This document shows positions 12,101 through 23,685 of a DNA stretch of 64,000 nucleotides, in pieces (position 1 is the first letter of the stretch; each line of letters opens with the position of its first letter). The notes beneath the pieces were generated by a model. It was not told the DNA's origin and searched no databases. It saw only the letters and a program-made list of their open reading frames with translations. Both the position numbers and the translations under genes were made by a program. Source of the stretch: Callaeas wilsoni (lineage: Eukaryota; Chordata; Aves; Passeriformes; Callaeidae); assembly GCA_013398955.1 (NCBI GenBank), contig VWPU01000915.1, positions 1-64,000 of the forward strand, given 5' to 3'.

Positions 12101-12561
12101 AACAACCTTATTCCCAGTGTTTGTCAAAGTTCTCTGAATAATTTTGTTATAGGATTATCCCAAAGGCCACTAGGACTCAATCCTCTTGCCTGTGTATTAC
12201 CTGTGAGGCTTAATTTTTTTTAGCAGGCATGTGGTATGTCCCAAAATAAAAAAACCACACTGGACTTTTACAAGTGTGTGCATTTCCATTCAGTCCTTGG
12301 ATGCTTTGTGCACAGAGTCTGACTCCAACGCATGGAGGATAAATAACGATGCACCTGCTTTCAGTGATTAACACAGGGCACTGTAATCATGTGCAACACC
12401 AGACATCCTCGTGGATCCTGAAGATCCTAAGATCCATGCCCAAAGATTCTGCTTTGAGTATTGTCTGGGTCATGCCAAATATTTCAAAGCATTGCTTCAA
12501 GAAAGAATTCCAGAAACATAAAAAATGCCCCTTTGTCCTCCAATTAACAGCAGCTGCTTAA
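9191..12561. other. unique AT-rich DNA, no gene seen
   Basis: Long single-copy-looking stretch. It includes an imperfect 20-bp tandem duplication at 9231-9268 (TGTTCTGGAATTACTAGAAT, then TGTTCTAGAATTACTTAG) and an A/T-only run of TTTATTA units near 9950-9985. Open frames are under 100 codons and unrecognisable. No RNA gene signature was seen. Confidence 0.45.
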
Positions 12562-12768
12562 AATAAAAAAAAAAAACAAACACAAAACAAAAGAAACAAA
12601 CAAACAAACAAAAAACCCAAGAAAAACCCCACAAACAAAAAAACCCCACAAACAAAATACTCCAAAAAAACCCCCAAAAAATCAAACAAAAAACCCAAAA
12701 CTAAACAAAACAAAACAAAAACAAAACCCAAAAAACCACAATGACAAAAAAAAAAAAAACAAAAAGCA
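12562..12768 (+). repeat. A/C-only low-complexity block
   Basis: About 200 bases made almost wholly of A and C: CAAA units, AAACCCC blocks, and pure A runs at the start and near 12746-12759. G and T are nearly absent from this strand. It has the look of a decayed (CAAA)n or (AAAAC)n satellite. The minus-strand frame at 12497-12685 (F/W/C-rich) is an artefact of it. Confidence 0.95.
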
Positions 12769-13542
12769 GCAGACCCTCAAAGTAGTAGCAGTTGTTCCTT
12801 TCTATGTGTGCTTACCTTGGCTCTTTCAACTTTCAGAAACTGTTTTTTTAATTCCTCTTATGGATGAAATAGTTGTTTGTGCTTGTAGGAGGGCACAGAA
12901 GGACAAAATTGTCCACTGTTATAAGTGTGCAACCACAGGCAACCAACAAAGCTTCTTTAATTTTGTCATATGTCATCAAGCTTCAGCACCTGTTTTAATC
13001 TCTGCTACTTTCCCCAATGCATCCAAACATTTATGCCTTTGTTTCTCTTCCCCTTGTATTTTTCTTGTTTTCTGGCTGAACTTCTGCACCTGGAACCTTT
13101 GTGCCCTGTGCAGCACCACTTTCTCAAGAAGCTTCATCTGCTTCATCTGCAGTGTGAGCTCCAGAGCTGGTGCAGAGCTGGTCCCAGACACCAGCTCTAA
13201 TTATATGATTAAGTGTAGGCAATAAGAAGCAAGTAATACTTTCAGTTTATTTGCTTTGTGAGGAATCACACTCATCTGGGTCAAAATGACCTGACAGATA
13301 CTTCTACGTGCCATCTGTTTCTGTAAAACACATACACTGCTTCTCAGTGCAATGTTAACCCTTCTCCTCGTGTTTCATCACTTACCCTGGATTGCTCTTT
13401 GATAGGGCATTTTGCAGAGGCCAAACCCTGCAAAAGCCTTAACACTAGGAAGACACAAACGCATTAAAATTTTTACTGTCCCAGGGGAGACAGCCTCTCA
13501 GTACATTCTGATCATTGGCATCATTAGTAAGATTGCCAAGCT
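12769..13542. other. unique DNA, no gene seen
   Basis: Single-copy-looking sequence. The plus-strand open frame at 12806-13225 has 139 codons and is rich in C, F and S, without a recognisable domain. It lacks a convincing promoter or splice context. The minus-strand frame at 12976-13191 overlaps it. Confidence 0.4.
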
Positions 13543-13685
13543 TCAGAGTATCTCATGCTGGAAGGGACCCATAAGGATCATCAAGCCCAAATCCCTGCTC
13601 CATGCAGGACTACCTAAAACGAAACCATGTGACTAAAACCACTGTCTGGACACTCCTTGAACTCTGACATCTTCAGCATCCTCAC
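13543..13685 (-). repeat. CR1 LINE 3'-end fragment, minus strand
   Basis: CTTCAGAGTATCTCATGCTG GAAGGGACC followed by ATAAGGATCATCAAG, CTGCTCCATGCAGGAC and CACTCCTTGAACTCTGACAT. This is the order of the CR1 subfamilies whose 3' end reads 'GAGTTGGAAGGGACCCACAAGGATCATCGAGTCC' in reverse. About 140 bases remain, clearly diverged. Confidence 0.8.
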
Positions 13686-16111
13686 ATTTGAGCAGAACTT
13701 GAACGTTCATCCTATTTCAGGAAGAAAAGAAAAATCAAAATGTGATCAAAGCTGTTGACACCTTATTTACTCATTCACCTTGTCTCAGCTCCTTCTAAAG
13801 GTGTCGTCCCCTATGCTGCTGCCTTCATTTTCTTAGTGATCCACTTGAGAGTACATAACCAACAGCCTTCCTAAAATATGGCCATTACCAAGCTTCTGTT
13901 GGTGGGCAGCACTTGGATTAACCCTGTTCTGAATTCAGCTTCATTAAATTCACGGGAATGTCATGTACCTGTGGTTTCTGAGCTGCAGGCTACAAGGTAA
14001 TGGCTGCAATTACAAGGGCAGCATCTGTCCTCCCTTTATCCTTTTACTGGTGACATTGATGTCATTGGACATTATTGTCTAGAGAACAACCTATATTAGG
14101 AACCCCCCAGGGCTGGGGCCTGCCAGGCTGTGGCTGCAGCATTGAGATTTCAGCACGTACAGCACCCTGATAAAGCCTTTTTTAATGTGTCTTTGGCCAC
14201 ATCTGAGAAGAATGCACAGCAACTGAAATCACATCCCTTCAAACGGCAGCTGTTCTAGATGTACTCCGGTTTTCTCTGTGGCGTTCTTACCAACAGTTTA
14301 CCTGGTAAGGACAAGTTTAAAAAAAAAAAAAAAAACAAAACATTTAAAATTAAATTCCATGAATTTAGTTTTCTGGAATGAACATGTCTACTGACCTGGC
14401 TTGCATTACAATTAGGGCTGCTGTGAGGAGCCAGAATTAACCCAGATTTTGGGATCACAAGCTTTTCCTCAGAGGGCACAGCTTTGGGAAAAGAGCAACA
14501 GAACAGGGTAACCAAAGAGTTCCTGTGTCAGGAAGCATTTTTGGATCTGTTGGCTGTGATGGCAAAGCCACAGCAGCTACCACCATCCCTGGCCTTATGC
14601 ATGGGCAGTGGTTTTCTTCCTCTCCTGCTCTGCAGCTCAAGGTTGTCACTCTGTCACTCTTCACGAGTCTGCTCTGTAACCAGAAGCACAGAAATACAAG
14701 GTGCAGAGAAGTGAAATGCAGCCCTTTAAAATGAGCAGGGAAACAGGATGAAGTTCTCCAAGCAGTGTAGCCAAGGAGGTAGGAATATGTGTGATACGTG
14801 TGGGAGCAGAAGGAGAAGACATGTATTTTAAGACACTTTTACTATCAAAAGTAGAATTTTGTTTAATCTGCCCTCTCCCTCAGCATCCCATTCAACCAGT
14901 TGGTGCAACAGCACACCAGATTTGGGGTTTGCTCTTTTTCTCACCATCCTTGTATGTGTCTTCTACAGTTTCTAAATCTTTCCTCAAGTCTGTGTTTGTA
15001 CTTTGCCTGTTTTTCTGTGTTTCTATCAGCTGTCTTCTCTTGTGTCTTATTTTTTCACTCCCTCATTTATTTTCTCTTCTGTCTTTCTGACTTACTGTGT
15101 TCTCCTGGCTTCCCTCCAGCTTTGCAGCAGTATTTGTCCTCACAGCATCTTGCAAGGTTTTCCTTGTGCAGCTAAGTCTTTTCTTTTTCATAAATTATTA
15201 AAAATTCTAGGCCTTTTCAGACTTCAAGTGCAACATTTCCAGGTGTATACTTGAGACACTCCTACCAACATCTGCTCACCTATTAAAAAACCCAAAAATC
15301 AGACAACTCTTGCTGTTGAGGTGTTGGATAGAAAAACACAATTTGCCTAATAAGAAAGAAAAGCAGAAGGATTCTCTAGGGGAAACAACTCAGCCAAAAC
15401 CAAAGCTGTAATATATAAACACATCTCCACCACTCCTCCTTTTGGGAACAGCGACTCACGTCTTCCAAAAGTAGGTTCCTGGTGACTGGTTGGCTGAATT
15501 ACCCTCCAAGATCTGCTGGATCATTGATCCCCTCTCTGCTTACTTGGACACTTGGTTTCCATGTAGACATTTCCATGCAGACCCTTGTATTGTGTTGTCT
15601 GAACTTCAGACTGAACCCTGCCCACAGAGTCCATCAAACTCGCTAAATATCTCATTCCAGAAAAGAAATTCTTTCAAATCCTAGACCTGTTTCAGAAGTC
15701 AGGAATCAAGTGGCACATCAGGGCTCAATTCAGTCACAGACACAAAGGAATCTCTTCCCTTTTGACACGCACTGGGATATCCAAAGATAACCAGACGCAT
15801 TTGGCAGATGCAGCATTGAACCTACAGGAGACCTGTCTTTTGGGATGTCACCCTCAGGCCAGGGAGGGTAACCCGAGACATCTCAGACATCTATGCTCAG
15901 TGGAGCTGCACAGTGGGCACCTAAGGAAGTCTTTACTAAATGTAGACAATTATTATAAGCACCATATCTCAGCTTTGACTACATGACAATCCTTCCCCTC
16001 CTCAGTCAGCACACTTAACTGTGCTGCTCTCACCTTGGAAGGCTCTCTTGGGGGATATTGCACAGTTTCCCACTATAATCTAAGTCCCACTCAAAACCAG
16101 AGTTTTTAATT
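13686..16111. other. unique DNA, no gene seen
   Basis: Single-copy-looking sequence with a pure A run at 14318-14335. T-rich frames around 14791-15254 give hydrophobic, S/C/F-rich translations in several phases at once, which points to base composition and not to coding. Nothing else is supported. Confidence 0.4.
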
Positions 16112-16312
16112 ATGAGGGTGGTGAGGCACTGGTGCAGGTTGCCCAGAGCAGTTGTGGATGCCCAGTTCCTGGAAGTGCTCAAGGCCAGGATGGACAGAGC
16201 TTGGAGCAGCCTGGTCTAGTGGAAGGTGTCCTTGCCTATGGTGAGGGTTTGAAATTAGATGTTTTTGAAGGTCTCTCTCAACCCAAACCATTCTATGATT
16301 TTGTGATTTGAT
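16112..16312 (+). repeat. CR1 LINE 3' end, plus strand
   Basis: Starts at GAGGGTGGTGAGGCACTGG and follows GCAGGTTGCCCAGAGCAG, GTGCTCAAGGCCAGGATGGA, AGCAGCCTGGTCTAGTGGAA and GGTGTCCTTGCC. It ends with CAACCCAAACCATTCTATGA, the authentic CR1 3' terminus in sense orientation. About 200 bases, 5'-truncated. The (TA)n run at 16339-16357 lies just beyond it. Confidence 0.92.
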
Positions 16313-19246
16313 GTTATGAGGTTTTGGGTTGTTTTGTATTTTATATATATATATATAAATAACTTCAGCAATGCCTCATGAAGCTCAGATGATCTCAAAC
16401 AATACTTCAACCACGTTGACTTGGCCTGAGCCTGGGTATGCAGCAGTGCTCCTGTTTTTCACAGACTAACAGCTGTAGGTATTTCCTTCACTCCCTTGAT
16501 TTTTTTGAAGATGTGAGCCTTCCTATTTTTTTGTTCTCCATGTCATCCCATTCATACCTTATTTTTCTTTCTAAAACACTGTGCAATGTCCCCAGTGAAC
16601 ACCTTCCCAATCTGTTCTCCATAATTTCCCTTCAAACCAGAAGCTACCCTCCTGCTAAGTCTAGTTGTTTGATTCTTTCTGATAGTTCTATTTCCAAGCT
16701 TTCCTGTCAGAAACCCAGTGACATTCTGAGCATGATGCAGTGCTCTATGTCTTTCTCACTTTATAGAAAACAAACAGTTATGGCCAAAATCCAGCCATGA
16801 GATGTTACTGCAGAACTAGATATGTCTTGAAATTATCATTGTTGACAGGGGCTGAGTTTTCCCATACCAAGGTCCAACTATTCTTAAACTTGTGAAACAA
16901 AGTAATATTTGTACAAATTCAGTACTGGTCTGACATTATTTCTCGCTATAATGAGAGTACAATAATCAAAGCATACATACATAGTCATAGAAAACATTCA
17001 GATTCTTTTAGAAAATATTTTTTTCTTTTGGTTCCCAGAGTACCAGCATTGTATTCCCAGTTGCAGTTGACCTGTTCATCCCTTGAGCTGGACTTTATCA
17101 TCTCTTAACTGTCCCCATTTTGAGCCTCTGTGAGTCAACAGTCTCCAAAGATGAGCTAAGGTTTTAAATTTTCCTTCCTCTTTCTGTGTTTTTCTTTTTC
17201 CATCGAGTATCTTGGCTAGAGGAAGTCTTCAGCACTATGGAGATGAGCTCACATTTAATACTGATGTCCCTCCTCAAGCCAATTGCAAATTACTAGAGTG
17301 CTTTGATCTCCTGAGGGAGAGAATTTTCAATAATTACTTACTTCAGCCCTATTAATTCTCAAAGTAAAAGAAAGACTTATCTTGGACTCCAGGACTGGGG
17401 AAGCAGACCCAGAAGCTGAGCTTTGAGGAGTTAAGAACACCAGGTTCCTCAGCTGAAATATTTTGGCCTTCCTTTTTTGCTGCAGAGAATATACTCCTGG
17501 TCTGGCTCAGGCTTAATAAGTAGGGCTTGCTTTGCTGGAAACAGTCAGTAAAGGCACCGTCACCTGGGACTGGCAAGCCTGGGAAGGACTCTGCAGTGAG
17601 GTGGCTGCAGAGGGAGTGCAGGACAGCGAGTGCCCCAGGTCTGCCTCTGGGAACAGTCACACTCGTCCTCCAGAGCTGGAACGTTCTCTGATCTGCACCT
17701 TCCTTTCCCACCCATGTGCTGGCAGCAGTCCCTGCTTTGCTGTTCAGGTGGGGGAAGTGAGAGTTCCCAAAATCACCTTGTTCAGCTGCCACAGCTGCTG
17801 ATGTAGCTGAGCAAAGTTCTACTTGTGTTGGAAGGAGTGGCAGATCGCAGGAGTAGCTCAGCTCCAGGATCAGCCGTGGGATGGCAGCAGCTTGGGGGGT
17901 TTTTGCAGCTTTATTATGACAGCAAGGGGATGGGAGGTGTTTGTTGAGGTCTGGGCCAGGGAGCTGAGGGCTGCATAACTGTAAAACTAAGAAGAAACAA
18001 TACATTACACCAATTATTTAATTGTAGCTTACTATGAACTCTTTGATCTCCTTTGATTCATGTTTGTCAGCATGTAAATTTTAACAAATTATCTCTTCTG
18101 CCTATGCCATGTGTGGAGCTGTGGCTTTGATAATTTATGGTTTTTAGGACCCAAGAAAAAATACTGGAAGGCCACAGTCTGGAGCTTGGAGATTGTGGAG
18201 GAAGACACTCAGAAGTATCTGAGAAACCAGAGAAGGATTGTATCCTAAAATACAAGCCAGACCTTATATGTGACTTTTGCTTGGTGTTTGTGGGAGAATA
18301 TTTGCTGTCCTGCCTGAGCACAGTGAATAATCAAAGAGTGGAAAGCACTGGGATGCAGAAAAGCCCTCAGGTACCCAAAGCATTAGATTAAATAAAATCA
18401 GTGCAATTTGCATTTTAAACATCTTTTGGGGGACTCTGTGTCTTGTAAGTTGCTATATTGGATTATAAAATTGACTAGATTAAATGTCTCGCACTTTGAG
18501 CAGCAGTCCAGTTTTTCAATTCACCGATTATAAGGGGCTTCTTCTCTCCTCTCTTTCATTCCACATGCAAAAAAGCTAACCAACTAAACAAACAAACAAA
18601 CAAATAAACAAACTCAATTATGGTGTATAATTTTTAGTATCCTCAAATGAGTGTTTTTTTTCAAATATAAGCTCCTTTCTCATAGCCAAGGAAAAAAATT
18701 CTTACAAAAACATGCATCTCAGCCCTGTTTCAATCCATTTTCAAATGATTACAAATGTCACTTTTAGCACTTTTTAATTGGAGTGTAATGGAGCATCACT
18801 AGATTCTGTAACCTTGCAGTCCGGCCTTTATCCCCTCTTATCATTTCACTTAAATGTTGAATTCAGCAGGAGCCACGGCTGTTTCTATTAAGACCAAATT
18901 AGATCCATGGATGGAAGAGGATAATGTTAGATACCTATCAAAAATGAGCAGTGCTCTGTGCATTTTTCTCCACTATACCATTCTCAGTCTCTGTGTGTTT
19001 GTGAGACTCACCCGTCTTTCAAAACCAGTGTCCAACAGTGGAAGCAACGCTGTTTCAACACTTGTCTCTGCTAATACCCAGTGTGAAATCTGTATTGATA
19101 TTTAACAATCCAATACGATTACATTCCAGCTGATCTGATTCTTTTTTTTTTCTTTCAAAAAGCTTCATTTCATCCTGTAAAATTTACTGTGAAGTGCAGA
19201 ACTATTTATGCCCTAATCAGCATATTCACATCTTGGGACTGTCCAT
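16313..19246. other. unique DNA with one longer minus-strand open frame
   Basis: Holds a short (TA)n at 16339-16357 and an AACAA-type run at 18583-18614. The 217-codon minus-strand frame at 17352-18005 is listed separately. The plus-strand frame at 18137-18391 follows an acceptor-like TTTTTAG and is followed by AATAAA near 18392, so a terminal exon is imaginable, but the protein is not recognisable. Confidence 0.4.
17352..18005 (-). other. 217-codon open frame, unrecognised, probably not coding
   Basis: The longest frame in the window outside recognised repeats. The segment is richer in G and C than its surroundings, which lengthens chance frames. The translation begins with a hydrophobic run (MYCFFLVLQLC) and is otherwise rich in S, P, A and L, with no domain, repeat or motif I know. 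No TATA box, Kozak context or splice pair stands out. A single-exon or lncRNA-associated frame remains possible. Confidence 0.12.
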
Positions 19247-19351
19247 AGCACTGTTACTTTCACAAACCTCAGTGTACCTGTAGATTGGTTAAACTTGCCT
19301 TTGNCAGCACTGTTACTTTCACGAACCGTAGATTGGTTAAACTTGCCTTTG
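19247..19351 (+). repeat. near-identical tandem copies around a single N
   Basis: Copy one (19247-19303) and copy two (19306-19351) share AGCACTGTTACTTTCAC and GTAGATTGGTTAAACTTGCC plus TTTG. They differ by one A/G change and an extra block of about 11 bases in copy one. The only ambiguous base in the window, N at 19304, sits at the junction. This looks like a false join or a misassembled duplication rather than biology. Confidence 0.9.
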
Positions 19352-19468
19352 CAGAGCCAGTAAGTGCTTTGCAATAATTTCAGAAATTATCTGAATTTAC
19401 CTCAGTTCTCACAGTTTATTTGTGCAGGTAGGGTTGGCGTTTTACACGCAACAATTTGGAGGGAAGGT

Positions 19469-19980
19469 AATCATAGAATCATAGAAGGGCTTGAGTTGGA
19501 AGGAACCTTAAAGATCATTTTGTTCCAACTTCCTGATATGAGCAGGGACACCTTCCACTATCCCAGGTTGTTCCAAGCCCTGTCCCACGTGGTCTTGGAC
19601 ACTTCCAGGGATGGGGCAGCCACAGCTTCTCTGGGCAACCTGTTCCAGGGCCTCACCACCCTCACAGTAAAGAATTTATTCCTAATACCCAATCTAAACC
19701 TACTTTCTTTCAGTTTGAAGCCATTGTCCCGTGTCCTGTCACTCCAGGCACTTGTAAAGAGTCTCTCTCCATCTTTCTTGTCAGCTCCCTTCAGGTACTG
19801 GAAGGCCACAATTAGGTCACCCTGAAGCTTCTCTTTCCCAGGCTGAACAGTCCCAATTGTCCCAGCCTTTCCTCATGGTAGAGGTGCTCCACCTCTCTGA
19901 TCATCCTGGTGTCTCACCTCTGGCCTCGCTCCAACAGGTCCATGTCCTCTCTGTGCTGGGAACCCCAGAGCAGGATACAA
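19469..19980 (-). repeat. CR1 LINE, about 510 bp, minus strand
   Basis: The best-preserved CR1 here. It begins AATCATAGAATCATAGAAGG and has the complete run of 3' landmarks: CTTCCAGGGATGGGGCAGCC, TCTCTGGGCAACCTGTTCCA, CTCACCACCCTCACAGTAAA, CCTGTCACTCCAGGCACTTG, CTTCAGGTACTGGAAGGCCA, AGGCTGAACAGTCCC and TCCAACAGGTCCATGTCC. It ends near CCCCAGAGCAGGATACA. Truncated at its 5' end. Moderate divergence suggests it is younger than most neighbours. Confidence 0.96.
19558..19809 (-). pseudogene. CR1 ORF2 C-terminal remnant
   Basis: An 83-codon frame in the sense direction of the CR1 element. It contains the family's closing pattern of the reverse-transcriptase ORF: a KLKESRFRL-like segment, then RVVRPWNRLPREAV and a serine/leucine stretch ending in the W/L-rich tail. 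In intact CR1 this is the extreme C terminus of a protein of several hundred residues with endonuclease and reverse-transcriptase domains. None of the catalytic parts remain, so it cannot be functional. It survives because the element is comparatively young. Confidence 0.8.
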
Positions 19981-22452
19981 TTATCAGATACTCCACAGAA
20001 GGAGTATCTCCAAACTTAATCAATAACAAGTCAATTACAAAGGAACTGAAGCTATTCAGACTCTCTTTGCAATGCCCACAAAATGTTAGCAAGGACAAGA
20101 GAATGGAAACAGAAAACAACACTTGTAAGTTTGCTAGACAAATATTTTACCTTACAGATGGCTTAATACTTAGGAAAGCTCACAAATAGAATTGAGCAGA
20201 GAACAAAGTAGATTAACTTCCACAAGGAAGTTCAGTTGCTGAGTTGTTGTTGTTCTAGTTAGGAAAAAAAAAGCTAAACATTTTTTTTTTCTGCATAAGA
20301 TCCATGTAGAGTTTGTTTAAATTCATCCCTGTGTGTTGATTGTCTGGTTTTATGCTACCTATGATTTTAAAATAAAATTAATAGAAGGGAAATTTAAAAT
20401 ATTTTTACACCTTTTTTCCCCTAAAATACCAAACATTTTAAGTGTATTTTAGATGCATCCCTTTATACAGAATGGATACAATGCTTGTTTTCACTGAAAC
20501 CTAATTTCTTAGCCAGAAATAATTAAAAAATCTCCCAAGTCTTTCAGACCTCAGTATCTGTGAGGATTCAGAGCAGTAGATTGGTGAATACAAAACCAAC
20601 CACAATCACTTCTAACCTTTTCCTGTTCATTTCTACTGGTCTTTTTCACCCACTCCAGCAATGCCCAGAATTGACGTCTTTCATCTCTCTGTCACCCTGG
20701 ATTATTTTCCTGAAATATAATCCTGAAGAGATTCACTCACTAATCTTGTGGCCCTTCCTCACTACATCTGCTGGGAGCAGAGGCTAGAGGCTCTCCAGAG
20801 CTTGGGAATGGGTTCCAGCTCTTGCTGGCAACATGGAAAAACATTAACAAGGGCTATGTCAAGTTGTTATACCTGACACAAACCCTGCATCTCAGCCTGA
20901 CAATGCTCCCATTTGTGGGGCCTTTTCATGCCTCTGTCAGTGCACGGCTGGGGAGATCAGTATGTATTTAAGGAACTTCCTTACACTGGTGGACTCACTG
21001 TGATTTGACTGTTTGTCAAAGTCTGTATTTCTGTGTCATTTCTTCAGAGTTGGCTGCATGATCATATGGATCAGAGGGTGGCAGAAGAAGACCATGATCT
21101 CAGAGAAAAAGCATTGGTTCAGGTCAAACCAACTACCTGTCATTGCACTTTGAGTTTCCTATGGACTCTCATCAACAATGTCTGGGGTGGTGAGGCTCTG
21201 GGGTTACAGTGAACACTTGATGTGGTTCTTCACTAAGTTGTGCTTCTTAATAAAATCTCCACATTCAACTCAGCCAGCCTTAACTTTGCCTAACCTGGTT
21301 TGCCTATTTCTAATGGTGTTGCCTGGAACTTCCCAAAGCAAAGGAACAGCTGTGCCATCGAGACTCCTCCCAGCTCTCCCCACCTTTCTTTGACCCTGTC
21401 ATAGGCTGGCACTGTACAGAGTACACAGGAGTGGAGAAAGGGGGCAGGAAATCCATGGCGTGAGCTCATATGACTCCAGCAGGATGCACGGGCAAAATGC
21501 AGCTGCCTGTGCGGGAAAGGATCAGTAGGAATTCTATGAAAGACACCAAAAAAAAGTAATTCACTGGCTCCACATTGACCTACAGCAGACACAAGCTGAG
21601 AAGTCCCAGTACAGTCAAGGACTGAAAATTAGTCACGATTAAACCATCCCATCTGGTGATTTATTGGCTGCAAGTAGACATGCTAGATTTGATGTTAGCC
21701 ACAAGGCAGTCTGACTGCAAAAAGTGCTTTTGTTTGAAGTCAGCCAGCTCATTTTCCACAGTGAGAGAAACTGGTTGAGAAAGAAAGACAGCAGCAGCAT
21801 AATACAGGTGCATTTGTTCACAAGGTACCTAATACACTGGTGGGATTGGCACTCTGCTTCTGCTTCTTCAACACACTCCTTCTGTAACCTTTAACATCTC
21901 TCTTGATCTCACTCAAAGTACTTTGAAGTCACTTCAAAATGATTGAAAACTGAGATTAGAACTCATAGGTATAGTGACATTGAGGATTAATATTCTTCTT
22001 ACCATGGTCATCGGGGGAAAATGGACATGTTCATCACTAACTTCAGGATGTGAATTAAAAAGAAAAAAAGTTGAAGAGGTGGAAAAGGAGAATAAAAAAG
22101 ATCAGTCCATCCTTAAGTCTGACCGCTTACCAACTCATGGCCTACAACTGATCTCGGAATAAAAAGTTAAGCCAATGCCACCCCATTTCAGCCACAGCTT
22201 TGCAAAAGCCCAATTGCTCTTTTGAATAGTCTACACGAAATCTTTTTGTGACCTGTGCCAAACAGCCCAGATCAGTTATGCTAGCAGAATGCTGTCATGT
22301 AGAAACACTGCAAGCTTGAGCAGGAGGTTGAACTGCAGCCACGGCAGCTTTGGAAGTGAGAAGAAATCTCTCATCCTTGCCTGTCTCATGACATGAAAAA
22401 GAGTCTGGATGCATGAACTGGGATGAAGTACCTGTGTTATTTTCAAGACTTG
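19981..22452. other. unique DNA, no gene seen
   Basis: AT-rich single-copy-looking sequence with short A and T runs near 20267-20292. Open frames are 60-110 codons and unrecognisable. The minus frame at 21290-21592 and the plus frame at 21974-22162 (lysine-rich) show no family resemblance. Confidence 0.4.
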
Positions 22453-22590
22453 AATCATGGAATAATTAGGGTTGAAAGGGACCTCAAAGGTCATCTGGTT
22501 CCAACTTCCCTGCCACGGGTGGGGATACCTTCCACTACCACAAGTTGCTCAGAGCCCTATTCAACCTGGCCTTGAAGGTTTTGAGAGTTT
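22453..22590 (-). repeat. CR1 LINE 3'-end fragment, minus strand
   Basis: AATCATGGAATAATTAGGGT, GAAAGGGACCTCAAAGGTCA, TCTGGTTCCAACTTCCCTGC, GGTGGGGATACCTTCCACTA and TTCAACCTGGCCTTGAAGG follow the CR1 3'-end order. It stops inside the 3' UTR, leaving about 140 bases. Confidence 0.88.
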
Positions 22591-23414
22591 AAAGGGGGTT
22601 TTAGGACCACAGTATGACTGTGGTATAAAGGAAGACATGTTTTTGAAACATCACTGAAAGATGTGTTCTAGACTTGTCTGACACAGAAAATCTTATTTTC
22701 GGGGAGGGGGAGGGAAATGGTTGTTTAAACTGCAGCAAGAGTTTGTATTCATGCTAGAAGACACTTCCTTCTTTGGGATAATTTCTACTTGTGTTCAGAT
22801 ATTTTCTGTATTCAACAATATCATTGAGACAAAATCCACTTAAGTCCTAAACAAGGGCTTTACTCTATATGTTAGCAGGCAGATGGGGAAATCTCCACTT
22901 AATCCCAAGGAGAAAGAGAGAGTTAAAGTATTTTTTGACTTAGAGACCCGAAGTCTGCTTCTGAATATTCTTGTTCAGTTGAGCAAGTTGCCAGTGCTAT
23001 TAATTTTAAGGATTCTCTAAGACCAGCAGAGGCATCTCCCATTACTGAGCATCCCTAAAAGAGTGTGAGACCCACCTGCCTTGGCTCTGTCACCCTGAAC
23101 AAGCACATCCGCACCAGGCTGTTCCTCCATGCTGCACAGCCCAGCTAGGAGAAAGGAAGTCAGGTTTTAAGAAGTTGGCTGAAAAGTTAAATTTCCTCAA
23201 CAGTAAGCAACACAGAAGATAAACAAGAATATTACTAAGCTTGTAGCCAGTACCAGGTCATTTTGCCTTGAGAGGTAATTATAAGTGATAAAATAAACTT
23301 TCCTAGTCTAATTTTCTTACCCAAGTTGAAAGCAATGAGGAAATTCAGTTCTTGGGCTCTTCTTACTGGTTTCTAAGCCTTACTGACTCTAAGGGTATCC
23401 ACACTGATTATGAT
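22591..23414. other. unique DNA, no gene seen
   Basis: Single-copy-looking stretch between two CR1 fragments. Nothing recognisable in either strand beyond a short G-rich run near 22701-22712. Confidence 0.4.
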
Positions 23415-23685
23415 AGAAACACAGAATCATGACTGTTGGAAAAGACTTCTAAGATTACCAAATCCAACTGTGAATCTACCAGCACCACCACATTCACCAC
23501 TGAACCATGTCCTCAAGTGCCATTTCCACATTTTCTGGACACTTCTGGGGATGGTGACTCCATCATTCCCCTGGGCAGTCTGCTCCAGTGTTTGTCAACT
23601 CTTTCCATGAAGATTTTTTTTCCCTGTTATCTAATGCAAACCCCACCCGGGGCAAAAAAGGGCAATTTCTGTATCCTAGGAAAGA
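23415..23685 (-). repeat. CR1 LINE (CR1-Y-like subfamily), minus strand
   Basis: ACAGAATCATGACTGTTGGA, AAAGACTTCTAAGATTACCA, AATCCAACTGTGAATCTACC, CACTGAACCATGTCCTCAAG, CACTTCTGGGGATGGTGACT and CCCTGGGCAGTCTGCTCCAG match the subfamily with a 'GGAAAAGACCT...AGTCCAAC' 3' end. It extends, more diverged, through ATCTAATGCAAACCCC to about 23685. Confidence 0.88.

Noticed and set aside
12497..12685. F/W/C-rich minus-strand frame resembling a membrane protein
   Set aside because: It is the complement of an A/C-only tract, so hydrophobic codons are forced by composition.
14791..15254. Overlapping hydrophobic open frames resembling transmembrane proteins
   Set aside because: Three phases give similar F/S/L/C-rich peptides because the DNA is T- and C-rich. 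No start context or splice sites.
18137..18391. 84-codon frame after TTTTTAG with AATAAA just downstream, considered as a terminal exon
   Set aside because: The translation is not recognisable, and AATAAA is common in AT-rich DNA. No partner donor could be identified.
21186..21215. GGTGGTGAGGCTCTGG considered as a CR1 3'-end start
   Set aside because: It resembles the opening of the CR1 at 16112, but none of the following landmarks appear.
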